Part shown: positions 1-5,499 of the stretch, piece by piece | How the letters are laid out: every line of letters starts with the position of its first letter | Numbering within the stretch: position 1 is the first letter of the stretch | Assembly (NCBI GenBank): GCA_035637315.1 | Contig: DASPXK010000152.1 | Coordinates: 1 to 7,547 of the forward strand | Direction of reading: 5' to 3' | Source of the DNA: DASPXK01 sp035637315 | GTDB lineage: Bacteria > Chloroflexota > UBA6077 > JACCZL01 | Length of the DNA stretch: 7,547 bases | Program-made: the position numbers and the translations under genes | Notes under the pieces: generated by a model | Database searches by the model: none | What the model was told of the DNA's origin: nothing | The model's input: only the letters and a program-made list of their open reading frames with translations

Positions 1-356
1 CGCTGCTGGCCGGCCTGCAGACGATCTCACAGGAGATGTACGAGGCGGCGGCGATCAACGGGGCTGGACCGATCGCTCGGTTCCGGCACGTGACGTTACC
101 GCTGATCATGCCCGTCCTGACGATCGTCACCCTGTTCTCGATCATCTGGACCTTCGCCGACTTCCAGCTCGTCTTCGCGCTGACCGGCGGTGGCCCCACC
201 AACAGCACTCACCTGCTGGCCACGTACGCCTATCAGATCGGCATGGCGGCGGCTCAGCTCAGCTTGGGCGCGGCGATCTCGCTGTGGATGTTCCCGTTCA
301 TGGCGGCGCTCGTCATCGTCGTTCTCTGGTACCAGCGCCGCGCGGGCACACAATGA
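1..356 (+). CDS. Sugar ABC transporter permease (MalF/UgpA type), 3' end only
   Basis: Inner-membrane permease subunit of a carbohydrate-uptake (CUT1-type) ABC importer; it would pair with the next gene's product to form the channel. The reading frame is open from base 3 and ends at TGA 354-356, so the N-terminal part lies left of the window. The visible part opens with the conserved EAA loop (EMYEAAAINGAGP, then the LPLIMP segment), which docks on the ATPase. Two hydrophobic helices follow, separated by the segment FALTGGGPTNST, a sequence typical of the last periplasmic loop of MalF-like permeases, and the protein ends in a basic tail (WYQRRAGTQ). Its stop codon overlaps the start of the next permease gene. 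The substrate cannot be read from this fragment; a sugar or sugar-like compound is inferred from the family. A binding-protein gene probably lies upstream. Confidence 0.93.
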   Translation, partial: LLAGLQTISQEMYEAAAINGAGPIARFRHVTLPLIMPVLTIVTLFSIIWTFADFQLVFALTGGGPTNSTHLLATYAYQIGMAAAQLSLGAAISLWMFPFMAALVIVVLWYQRRAGTQ

Positions 357-1240
357 ACGCGGTAGTACGAGCCGAGACTATCTCGCGCGGCTTCGGGGTC
401 GATACCACGCGCGGGCTGAAGCGGGTGCTGGTCTTCTGGCTCCCGCTGACGCTTTTCGTCATGATCACACTGTTCCCGTTCTACTGGATGTTGCTTGCCT
501 CACTGAAGTCCAACGCAGAGCTGTACAACCTCCGCTCCTTCCCCTTCTGGGTCGCCACCCCGACGCTGGACCACTACATCTACCTATTTGAGAAGACCCT
601 GTACGCCCGCTGGATGATCAATACCCTGATCGTCTCGATCGCCTCGACCGCGATCTCGCTCACGTTTGGGATCCTGGCCGGCTACGCGCTGGCAAGGCTG
701 CGCTTCGTGGGCGCCGGCGTCCTCGGCGTGGCGGTGTTCATCAGCTACCTGGTGCCGCAGACGCTCCTGTTCATCCCGATGTTCGACGTCATCAAGACGT
801 TAAACATCGGCGACACGTACTGGGCGCTGATCTTGAGCTATCCCACGTTCCTGATCCCGTTCTGCACCTGGCTGCTGATGGGGTACTTCAAGAGCATTCC
901 CAAAGAGCTGGAGGAGAGCGCACTGATCGACGGCTCCAGCCGGATCGGGGCGATGGTCCGAATCGTTCTGCCGCTAGCGCTGCCGGGGATCCTCTCGGCG
1001 GGCATCTTTGCCTTCACCCTGTCCTGGAACGAGTTCATCTACGCGCTGGTGTTCATCACGACGACGCCGATGAAGACGGTGCCGCTGGGGGTGGTGAACG
1101 AGTTGATCCGGGGCGACGTCTTCTTCTGGGGTGAGCTGATGGGCGGGGCGCTGCTGGGCTCGGTGCCGGTGGCGCTGATCTATTCGCTCTTCGTCGAGCA
1201 CTACGTGGCCGGGCTGACCGCGGGCGCTGTCAAGGGCTGA
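353..1240 (+). CDS. Sugar ABC transporter permease (MalG/UgpE type)
   Basis: Second channel subunit of the same importer, 295 aa, a normal length for MalG-type proteins. The ATG at 353 overlaps the upstream TGA as ATGA, which indicates translational coupling and decides the start over an in-frame ATG at 284 inside the upstream gene. Six hydrophobic segments are visible at about residues 26-48, 88-110, 122-145, 156-177, 208-235 and 263-283. The EAA loop sits at about 184-211 (ELEESALIDGSSRIGAM followed by LPLALPG). The FPFYWMLLASLKS segment near residue 41 and SWNEFIYALVF near 224 are characteristic of this subunit. No ATPase gene follows: the downstream neighbour is on the other strand, so the ATPase is either upstream or a shared one encoded elsewhere. 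Substrate unknown. Confidence 0.95.
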   Translation: MNAVVRAETISRGFGVDTTRGLKRVLVFWLPLTLFVMITLFPFYWMLLASLKSNAELYNLRSFPFWVATPTLDHYIYLFEKTLYARWMINTLIVSIASTAISLTFGILAGYALARLRFVGAGVLGVAVFISYLVPQTLLFIPMFDVIKTLNIGDTYWALILSYPTFLIPFCTWLLMGYFKSIPKELEESALIDGSSRIGAMVRIVLPLALPGILSAGIFAFTLSWNEFIYALVFITTTPMKTVPLGVVNELIRGDVFFWGELMGGALLGSVPVALIYSLFVEHYVAGLTAGAVKG

Positions 1241-1244
1241 CGCC

Positions 1245-1272
1245 ACGGACGACGGACCATAGACGATAGGCG
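1245..1272. repeat. Degenerate heptanucleotide tandem repeat, 4 units
   Basis: Four consecutive 7-bp units are ACGGACG, ACGGACC, ATAGACG and ATAGGCG. Neighbouring units match at 6, 4 and 6 of 7 positions. The array fills most of the 40 bp between the convergent stops at 1240 and 1281. A second, perfect heptamer array of different sequence occurs at 5402-5429. Confidence 0.6.
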
Positions 1273-1286
1273 GCCTGCATCTATCG
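1264..1286. terminator. Weak stem-loop between convergent genes
   Basis: CGATAG (1264-1269) can pair with CTATCG (1281-1286) around an 11-nt loop. It lies between the permease stop and the stop of the minus-strand gene, overlapping that gene's last codons. There is no T-run on either strand, so an intrinsic terminator role is only a guess from position. Confidence 0.2.
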
Positions 1287-1763
1287 CCCCTCGTCGGTCG
1301 GCTCTGCTCGGTCCTCCCGGTCCGCGAACCAGAGTGTGGCGCCGACCGCAGCGCCGAGGACGACCAGGCTAGCCAGGACGGGTATTCCGACACTCGGGTT
1401 CCAATGGACGACGGTCCAGGCCACCGTGAAGCCGCCGCAGACCACAAGTCCAAGGAGTCCGACCAGCGCGGCCGTCGTGACAATGGCGCGCCGGGCGTAC
1501 CAACCCGTGGGCGCACGAGGCAAGAAGCCCCACAGCGGGAGCGCCACATAGAGCGCTCCGATCCAGAACGCGAGCGATCGACCGAAGCCGACGTCCAGAT
1601 TGAGTATCCGCTCGACCAGCGCGGCATGGATCAATCCGAGCAGCGCGTACGCGGCGGCCGCGGCGGCGGACCAGGCGAGAATAACGCTCCAGCGCGGCGC
1701 GATGACAGTCTGGTCGGCGGCTGCTGGGGGCCTTGGCTGGTCAGACGCTGGCATGGGGGTCAC
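1281..1763 (-). CDS. Four-helix membrane protein, unknown function
   Basis: A 160-aa protein I do not recognise. It has a short proline- and alanine-rich N-terminus (about residues 1-24), four hydrophobic segments (about 27-49, 63-81, 93-118, 125-146) and a charged tail (DREDRAEPTDEGR). Loops contain ERILNLDVGFGRS and PRAPTGWYARR; the second is strongly basic and probably cytoplasmic. No enzymatic motif is visible. The start is uncertain: GTG at 1763 and ATG at 1754 are both in frame and neither has a clear Shine-Dalgarno sequence. The longer form is given. It stands alone on this strand, convergent with the permeases and divergent from the hydrolase gene, with its own likely promoter at 1823-1852. 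The reading is supported by a transmembrane pattern too regular for a chance frame; the opposite-strand frames here lack such a pattern. Confidence 0.75.
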   Translation of the reverse strand: MTPMPASDQPRPPAAADQTVIAPRWSVILAWSAAAAAAYALLGLIHAALVERILNLDVGFGRSLAFWIGALYVALPLWGFLPRAPTGWYARRAIVTTAALVGLLGLVVCGGFTVAWTVVHWNPSVGIPVLASLVVLGAAVGATLWFADREDRAEPTDEGR

Positions 1764-1791
1764 AAATCTGGTGGGTTTCCGTCACAAATCT
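1759..1791. repeat. 11-bp direct repeat pair spaced 22 bp
   Basis: GTCACAAATCT occurs at 1759-1769 and again at 1781-1791, exactly 22 bp apart, so both copies face the same side of the helix. The first copy covers the GTG start of the minus-strand gene. The second copy supplies another GTG out of frame, opening a 14-codon frame on the minus strand that ends at 1741. Either a binding-site pair for a repressor or a small local duplication. Confidence 0.55.
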
Positions 1792-1822
1792 TGCCGCACG
1801 CTCGTTACCTAGACGTGACTAG

Positions 1823-1852
1823 ATCAGAACGAGAACCGAGCCATTTTGTCAA
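1823..1852 (-). promoter_or_regulatory. Sigma-70-type promoter for the minus-strand membrane protein
   Basis: On the minus strand a perfect TTGACA (1852-1847) is followed after 18 bp by TCTGAT (1828-1823, 4 of 6 to TATAAT). The predicted start near 1816 would give a leader of about 50 nt ahead of the GTG at 1763. The -35 box overlaps the palindrome at 1851-1862 by two bases. Confidence 0.55.
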
Positions 1853-1862
1853 CCCTAGGGTT
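1851..1862. promoter_or_regulatory. 12-bp perfect palindrome between divergent promoters (putative operator)
   Basis: AACCCTAGGGTT is a perfect 12-bp inverted repeat. It abuts the minus-strand -35 box and lies 19 bp upstream of the plus-strand -35 box. The position suits an operator controlling the minus-strand gene and perhaps both. No known regulator is recognised. Confidence 0.45.
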
Positions 1863-1881
1863 ACGGGAGCGTTAAGAGCAC

Positions 1882-1910
1882 TTGACCGCGGAGTTTACAA
1901 CGTGTAGAAT
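1882..1910 (+). promoter_or_regulatory. Sigma-70-type promoter for the LysM/NlpC hydrolase gene
   Basis: TTGACC (1882-1887), a 17-bp spacer and TAGAAT (1905-1910) match the consensus at 5 of 6 positions each with ideal spacing. The predicted transcription start is about 1916-1918, roughly 300 nt before the GTG start of the hydrolase gene. This is the strongest plus-strand promoter I see in the window. Confidence 0.7.
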
Positions 1911-1915
1911 AGGCC

Positions 1916-1959
1916 CCGGCTCGTTCAGTCCAGCAGTCGCGTTGGACGAACGAAGCCGG
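1916..1959 (+). promoter_or_regulatory. 5'-terminal stem-loop of the hydrolase mRNA leader
   Basis: A long hairpin starts at the predicted transcription start. CCGGC 1916-1920 pairs with GCCGG 1955-1959, TCGTTC 1921-1926 with GAACGA 1948-1953, and GTCCA 1928-1932 with TGGAC 1943-1947. That is 16 Watson-Crick pairs with single bulged A residues at 1927 and 1954, closing a 10-nt loop (1933-1942). It could be an mRNA-stabilising 5' hairpin or the first helix of a larger regulatory RNA. Confidence 0.6.
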
Positions 1960-2111
1960 ACCGCCCATCCCCCACGCCGGGAAAACAATAATCGGCAAAC
2001 CGTAGGACCAGCCGGGGCAGCGCGGCCTCGCGCTCATGGGGCTAACGGGATGCCCTGGGTGGTCTGGTGTGGCTACCGGGCATGACGCCCGGGCGCGGCG
2101 GAGGGGCCGCG

Positions 2112-2201
2112 AACGAGGTCACGGCCCGCCTGGGGCGGAACAGCGGCCTCTCGATCACTGCTTTGGGCGCAACGGCAACGAGGCGCCTGGGGCGGAAGAG
2201 C
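2112..2201 (+). repeat. Duplicated hairpin motif in the hydrolase leader
   Basis: CGCCTGGGGCGGAACAGC (2127-2144) and CGCCTGGGGCGGAAGAGC (2184-2201) match at 17 of 18 positions and are 57 bp apart. Each is also preceded by AACGAGG, at 2112-2118 with an 8-nt gap for the first copy and at 2177-2183 directly adjacent for the second. As RNA, each copy forms a small CGCC/GGCG stem with a TGG loop followed by GAASAGC. The second copy ends one base before the Shine-Dalgarno sequence at 2203. Confidence 0.6.
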
Positions 2202-2202
2202 C

Positions 2203-2208
2203 GAGGAG
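2203..2208 (+). promoter_or_regulatory. Ribosome binding site deciding the GTG 2221 start
   Basis: GAGGAG ends 12 nt before the GTG at 2221, slightly long spacing. No ATG, GTG or TTG lies in frame between the stop at 2083-2085 and 2221, so this is the most upstream possible start. Confidence 0.5.
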
Positions 2209-2220
2209 CGACGCGAAATA

Positions 2221-3822
2221 GTGGTCCAGCCCACCAGCGGACGGTCGCCGCGCCAGGGCCGGCGACGGTTCTCCAGGGTAAGCCGCAACGCCGTGATCGG
2301 GCGGCGGGCATTCGAACGAGGTCTGGCGCGCTTCGGGTTCCACGCCGTTGTGATGACCGTGGGCCTATCGGTGGCCGTCAGTGCGTGGAGCGGTCCACGC
2401 GACTCGTTACGCCTTCACCAGGCGGCCGACTTCGTTCTGGACCGCATGTCCGACGACGTAGAGCTGCCCGTACTCGAGCAGGTTGCCAGCGCCCCCGCTG
2501 GCGAGCCAATGAAGCCGCTCTTGCGGCGGGTGACCGAAGGAGACACGATCCGCGCGATCGCGGCCGAGTACTCGGTCAGCATCAGCACGATCTTGGCTTC
2601 CAACAAGATCGACGACCCCGACCTGATCATGCCCGGCCAGGAGCTGCTCATCCCGCCGGTCGAGGGGGTGGTCGCCGAGGTGGAGCCCGGCGAGACGCTG
2701 GCCCAGCTTGCCGAGCGGTTCGGCGTGGACGCGCTCGATATCGCCGAGGCGAACGCGCTGTCGAATGATCCTGAGCAGCTCATCCCCTATGAGCGGCTGA
2801 TCGTGCCGGGACTGGAGCCGGCCGAGCGGGCCGCGACCCCAGGCGGCAGGCGCACCTCGGTCCAGGCGGGCGTTCGGGCCAACGTCGAGCCCTTGAACCT
2901 TTCCAAGCTATCGATGCTCGAATACGAGGTCCAGGAGGGCGATACCCTCGGCCAGTTGTCGGCCCAGTTCGGCGTCAACATCTGGACGATCTTGACCGCC
3001 AACAACATCGGCAACCCCGACTTACTGAAACCCGGCATGCGACTGAAGGTGCTGCCCGTCAACGGGGTCACGCATGAGGTCCAGGCGGGCGAGAGCCTGT
3101 TCGACATCGCCAACTACTACGAGGTGGACCTCGGCCCGCTGGTCGACTTCAACACCATCGGGGACTCAGACAACCTGAAAGTCGGCGACAGGCTGACCAT
3201 CCCCGGCGCGGAGAAGGCCCAGCCGAACGGGTCGCTGGCCTCGATCGCCCGCGCCGCGAGCCAGACGGTAGCGGCAATCGCGCGGCCGGCCGCGAGCCAG
3301 CCGGTGGCACAGAAGCCGAGTGTGCAGACCGCCTCCGCGCCTGCTGTGGCAAAGCCCCAGGTGGCGGCGAAGCCGCAGGTCACGACCACCGCACAGGTGG
3401 TCAGCAAACCGACTACGGCGGCGGTGCCCGGGCCGGCTGTTACGAGCGGCGGAAGCTCGGGCGGCCTGGTGGCAATGGCAATGCGCTACCTGGGCGCCCG
3501 GTACGTCTTCGGCGGGACCTCGCCATCGGGCTTCGATTGCAGCGGGTTCGTGTGGTACGTCCACAACGCCGCCGGGCGGCCCGTGTCGCGAGGTCTATGG
3601 GGCCAGCTCAACGGTGGGGCACGGATCCCAGTCAACTCACTCCAGCCTGGCGACACCGTTTTCTTCGCCAACACGTACATGCCAGGTTTGTCACACGCTG
3701 GCATCTACATCGGGGGCGGGCGCTTTATCCACGCCTCCGACGAGTACTCGGGCGTGAAGATCTCCAGCCTGAGCGAGGGATACTGGGGATCGCGCTACGT
3801 CAGCGCCAGTCGACTCTGGTAG
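2221..3822 (+). CDS. LysM-repeat NlpC/P60 peptidoglycan hydrolase
   Basis: Exported cell-wall hydrolase, 533 aa, expected to cut the peptide stem of peptidoglycan (gamma-D-glutamyl-diamino acid bond, by family). A very basic N-terminus (about 1-37) precedes one hydrophobic segment (about 38-56), acting as an uncleaved anchor or a long signal peptide. Four LysM wall-binding domains follow at about 102-146, 151-196, 234-278 and 283-328, recognisable by xVxxGDTL...NxIxxPDLIxPGQxLxIP patterns. The second is the most diverged. An Ala/Pro/Lys/Gln-rich linker (about 330-410) leads to the C-terminal NlpC/P60 domain (about 414-533). Its catalytic Cys440 is in FDCSGFVWYV, with His492 in LSHAGIYIG and a third polar residue, His504, in FIHAS. 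The gene has its own promoter and a long leader. It converges on the M50 protease gene with a single base between stops. An in-frame ATG at 2353 lies inside the hydrophobic segment and is unlikely as a start. Confidence 0.93.
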   Translation: MVQPTSGRSPRQGRRRFSRVSRNAVIGRRAFERGLARFGFHAVVMTVGLSVAVSAWSGPRDSLRLHQAADFVLDRMSDDVELPVLEQVASAPAGEPMKPLLRRVTEGDTIRAIAAEYSVSISTILASNKIDDPDLIMPGQELLIPPVEGVVAEVEPGETLAQLAERFGVDALDIAEANALSNDPEQLIPYERLIVPGLEPAERAATPGGRRTSVQAGVRANVEPLNLSKLSMLEYEVQEGDTLGQLSAQFGVNIWTILTANNIGNPDLLKPGMRLKVLPVNGVTHEVQAGESLFDIANYYEVDLGPLVDFNTIGDSDNLKVGDRLTIPGAEKAQPNGSLASIARAASQTVAAIARPAASQPVAQKPSVQTASAPAVAKPQVAAKPQVTTTAQVVSKPTTAAVPGPAVTSGGSSGGLVAMAMRYLGARYVFGGTSPSGFDCSGFVWYVHNAAGRPVSRGLWGQLNGGARIPVNSLQPGDTVFFANTYMPGLSHAGIYIGGGRFIHASDEYSGVKISSLSEGYWGSRYVSASRLW

Positions 3823-3823
3823 T

Positions 3824-4960
3824 CTAGCGGCGCCCGCGACGACTCGCGGCCTGTAAGAGATCGTCTCGCATCACCAGCCCCAGTAGCGAGCCGTCGGCGT
3901 CGACTACCGGCAGGGCGGGGTGATCGCCGGCCAGCATTTCCTCGAGGGCCGAGCCAGCAGCCTGGTCCGGGTCGAGCGAGCTGGTGTGGGCGAGTCCGGC
4001 GGCAGTTTCGCCAGCCGTGACGGTCGGCCAGCGCGAACGAGGCACTCGTCGCAGCTCCGCGGAGCTCAGCGTACCGACCAGTTGGTCGCCCTCATACACG
4101 GCGAATAGCGGCCGACCAGACGTCGCCGACTCAAGGTCTTGGAGGGTGACGCTTGACGAGACCGCGTCCACGTCGGCACGCATTACGTCGACCACTCGCA
4201 GGTTGCGAAGCGTCTCCCGCAGAGCCGCAATCCGATAGCTGCCCGAGGCGGCGGCGAAAAGGAACCAGCCTATCAGGACCAGCCACATGCCGTTTACCCC
4301 GAAGCGCTCGGCGCGCAGAGCCAGACCTAGCCCAGCCGCCACCAGTGCGAGAGCAATGGCCTGGCCTGCCCGGGCCGCTACGCGGCTGGCCCAATGCGAG
4401 TCCTCGGAAGCCGACCAGATCAGAGCCCGCAGGACGCGGCCACCGTCCAACGGAAAGCCCGGCAAGAGGTTGAAGAGGGCCAGGGTCGTGTTAACAGCGG
4501 CTAGCCACAAGGCCAGCGCCTGGACTGGTTCGCGCACGGGCCGGTCCAGTCCGCGGGCCGCGAGCCAGATGGCGCCGAACGTGAGGCCCAGCAGCAGGCT
4601 CGCGCCCGGCCCGGCAAGGGCGATCTTCAGCTCCGCGCCCGGACTGGCTGGCTCTCGGCCGATGCGCGACACCCCGCCGAACACGAACAGGGTAATGCTC
4701 CGAACGGGCAGCCGCGCCTTGAGCGCCACCAGCGAGTGGGCCAACTCGTGAAGGACCACACAGCCGAAGAACAGCACGCTCGCAACCAGTCCGACGCCCC
4801 AGGCCAGGACGGCAGGCCAACGCGGGTGGCTCTGAGGAAAGTAGACGCCGCCAAGCGTCCAGGCCAGTAACCCGAAGATGACGAACCAGCTCAGGTTGAC
4901 ATCGAGGCGGATGCCGAACAGCCGGCCAATCGTGATGGCGTGCCAGGTCAACCGCCCCAC
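3824..4960 (-). CDS. Site-2 protease family (M50) zinc metalloprotease with CBS domains
   Basis: Polytopic intramembrane protease of 378 aa, of the type that cleaves membrane-bound substrates such as anti-sigma factors. The N-terminus (ITIGRLFGIRLDVNLSWFVIF) is typical of the bacterial and archaeal S2P group with C-terminal CBS domains. The zinc site is HELAH at residues 71-75, and the third ligand is Asp172 in NLLPGFPLDGGR (164-175). Hydrophobic segments lie at about 21-39, 49-70, 112-135, 145-168, 198-215 and 222-240. Two CBS modules follow: one at about 255-310, diverged, and one at about 311-371 with the typical HPALPVVDADGSLLGLVMRDDLL end. CBS pairs usually bind adenine nucleotides, which suggests energy-state control. 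The start is GTG 4960; GAGAGG and AGGG stretches lie 10-20 nt upstream and there is no early ATG. The small membrane protein gene lies 90 bp upstream on the same strand. Substrate unknown. Confidence 0.93.
   Translation of the reverse strand: MGRLTWHAITIGRLFGIRLDVNLSWFVIFGLLAWTLGGVYFPQSHPRWPAVLAWGVGLVASVLFFGCVVLHELAHSLVALKARLPVRSITLFVFGGVSRIGREPASPGAELKIALAGPGASLLLGLTFGAIWLAARGLDRPVREPVQALALWLAAVNTTLALFNLLPGFPLDGGRVLRALIWSASEDSHWASRVAARAGQAIALALVAAGLGLALRAERFGVNGMWLVLIGWFLFAAASGSYRIAALRETLRNLRVVDVMRADVDAVSSSVTLQDLESATSGRPLFAVYEGDQLVGTLSSAELRRVPRSRWPTVTAGETAAGLAHTSSLDPDQAAGSALEEMLAGDHPALPVVDADGSLLGLVMRDDLLQAASRRGRR
3834..3849. terminator. GC stem-loop at the convergent gene ends
   Basis: CCGCGA (3834-3839) pairs with TCGCGG (3844-3849) around a CGAC loop, a few bases past the hydrolase stop and inside the last codons of the protease gene. 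A second near-palindrome (CCAGTCGACTCTGG, 3806-3819) lies just before the hydrolase stop. Neither is followed by a T-run, so they could slow or end transcription only weakly. Confidence 0.3.
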
Positions 4961-5012
4961 GAATCTGGCCCTGCCCTCTCTGGGTTCGACCGGCTCGTCG
5001 CGCCCGGCCAGA

Positions 5013-5041
5013 CGCCCGTATGGGCGACCCGATCGTTCGGG
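5013..5041. other. Two adjacent hairpins upstream of the protease gene
   Basis: CGCCC/GGGCG (5013-5026, GTAT loop) and CCCGA/TCGGG (5028-5041, TCGT loop) stand side by side in the 90 bp between the two minus-strand genes. They could attenuate or process a shared transcript. There is no T-run, and in GC-rich DNA either could occur by chance. Confidence 0.3.
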
Positions 5042-5050
5042 CCCGCGAGG

Positions 5051-5386
5051 TCAGCGGATGAACGGGGCAAGCAGAAAGAGCAGGAGCAGCAGGCTGCCTG
5101 CGACGATCCCGATTCTCCGCAAGTCGGCCCAGATATAGCGGTACTCTTCTCCGTAATCGGCATATCGGCGCCGTGGCTGGGCCCCTACCCTGGGAATGGT
5201 GCCCGGCGCCAGCGGGCTTTTGCGCTCGAGCACGCGTCCGGTCCGCGCCGACCCCTCCGACTCGGCCGCCTCGACGAATTTCTCGATAACGGGCATCGGG
5301 CCGGCCGCGGCTCGCTGGCCGCGTCGCTTCCTGGACCTGGCCTGCGACGCCAGGCGCTGCGCGACGGTACGGCTAGTGCGAGGCAC
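5051..5386 (-). CDS. Small basic protein with C-terminal membrane helix
   Basis: A protein of 111 aa, not assigned to a named family. Residues 1-75 are hydrophilic, basic and alanine-rich (SRKRRGQRAAAG near 18-29) with no visible fold. A tyrosine-rich acidic patch follows (YADYGEEYRYIWADLRRI, about 75-92). A single strongly hydrophobic helix (about 92-110) reaches the penultimate residue, so the protein has the layout of a tail-anchored protein with its body in the cytoplasm. The EYRY...DLRRI-plus-helix ending reminds me of small proteins in Chloroflexota genomes, a recollection that a search should test. The start is GTG 5386, with GGAG five bases upstream on the minus strand. A perfect TATAAT lies about 115 bp upstream, and a four-copy heptamer repeat lies in the leader. 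The S2P protease gene follows after 90 bp, possibly co-transcribed. Confidence 0.8.
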   Translation of the reverse strand: MPRTSRTVAQRLASQARSRKRRGQRAAAGPMPVIEKFVEAAESEGSARTGRVLERKSPLAPGTIPRVGAQPRRRYADYGEEYRYIWADLRRIGIVAGSLLLLLFLLAPFIR

Positions 5387-5401
5387 GGCCGCTCCGGAAT
5401 G

Positions 5402-5429
5402 GAGAATTGAGAATTGAGAATTGAGAATT
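5402..5429. repeat. Perfect heptanucleotide tandem repeat, 4 copies
   Basis: GAGAATT is repeated four times without error (AATTCTC on the minus strand). At 71% A+T it stands out from the GC-rich surroundings. It lies 16-43 bp upstream of the GTG start of the small membrane protein, within its predicted leader. The copy nearest the gene, with its neighbouring base, gives CTCC on the minus strand, complementary to the GGAG ribosome binding site. Confidence 0.85.
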
Positions 5430-5466
5430 GGCTACAAGCCCAAGGCTCTGGCGGGGCATGGCCACT

Positions 5467-5497
5467 CCTGTCTGTAGGGCGAGCAGGCCTGTCTGCC
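5467..5497. repeat. REP-like short palindromic region
   Basis: The direct repeat CCTGTCTG occurs at 5467-5474 and 5488-5495, with the palindrome CAGGCCTG at 5484-5491. Together with the palindrome at 5580-5597 it resembles scattered short intergenic palindromic repeats, but genome-wide copies cannot be checked here. Confidence 0.3.
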
Positions 5498-5499
5498 GG

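Larger units (their letters stand above)
1917..2220 (+). promoter_or_regulatory. Long structured-looking leader before the wall hydrolase gene
   Basis: This stretch of about 300 nt lies between the promoter and the GTG start and holds no convincing gene. Besides the 5' stem-loop, compact GC hairpins are visible. AGCGCG/CGCGCT at 2019-2034 has a GCCT loop. CCGGGC/GCCCGG at 2076-2092 has a 5-nt loop. CGCGGC/GCCGCG at 2094-2111 has the loop GGAGGG. A possible longer helix pairs 2006-2010 with 2060-2064 and 2014-2019 with 2051-2056. Short stems are expected by chance in such GC-rich DNA, so only the set as a whole is suggestive. I compared it by memory with the ydaO (c-di-AMP) and c-di-GMP-I aptamers and found no convincing match. 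Confidence 0.45.

Noticed and set aside
974..1627. Long minus-strand open frame (217 aa) spanning the second permease and the intergenic repeat
   Set aside because: It is Arg/Ser-rich and low in complexity, runs through a clear permease gene and overlaps a better-supported membrane protein frame. It is a GC-rich shadow.
1404..1907. Plus-strand open frame (167 aa) opposite the four-helix protein
   Set aside because: Hydrophilic, Arg/Gly-rich and featureless, and it runs over the divergent promoters. The minus-strand frame shows four regular membrane helices.
1990..2092. c-di-GMP-I riboswitch, suggested by GGCAAACC at 1994-2001
   Set aside because: The matching partner segments of that aptamer, including the GAAA loop and the ACGCAAAGCC stretch, are absent at the right distances.
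1917..2220. ydaO (c-di-AMP) riboswitch before an NlpC/P60 gene
   Set aside because: The context is right, but I see neither the GGGTGAA-type nor the CAGCTAACCTCG-type conserved segments.
2067..2768. Plus-strand open frame (233 aa) over the leader and hydrolase start
   Set aside because: Arg/Gly/Ala-rich composition with no fold. The hydrolase frame through the same DNA encodes clear LysM domains.
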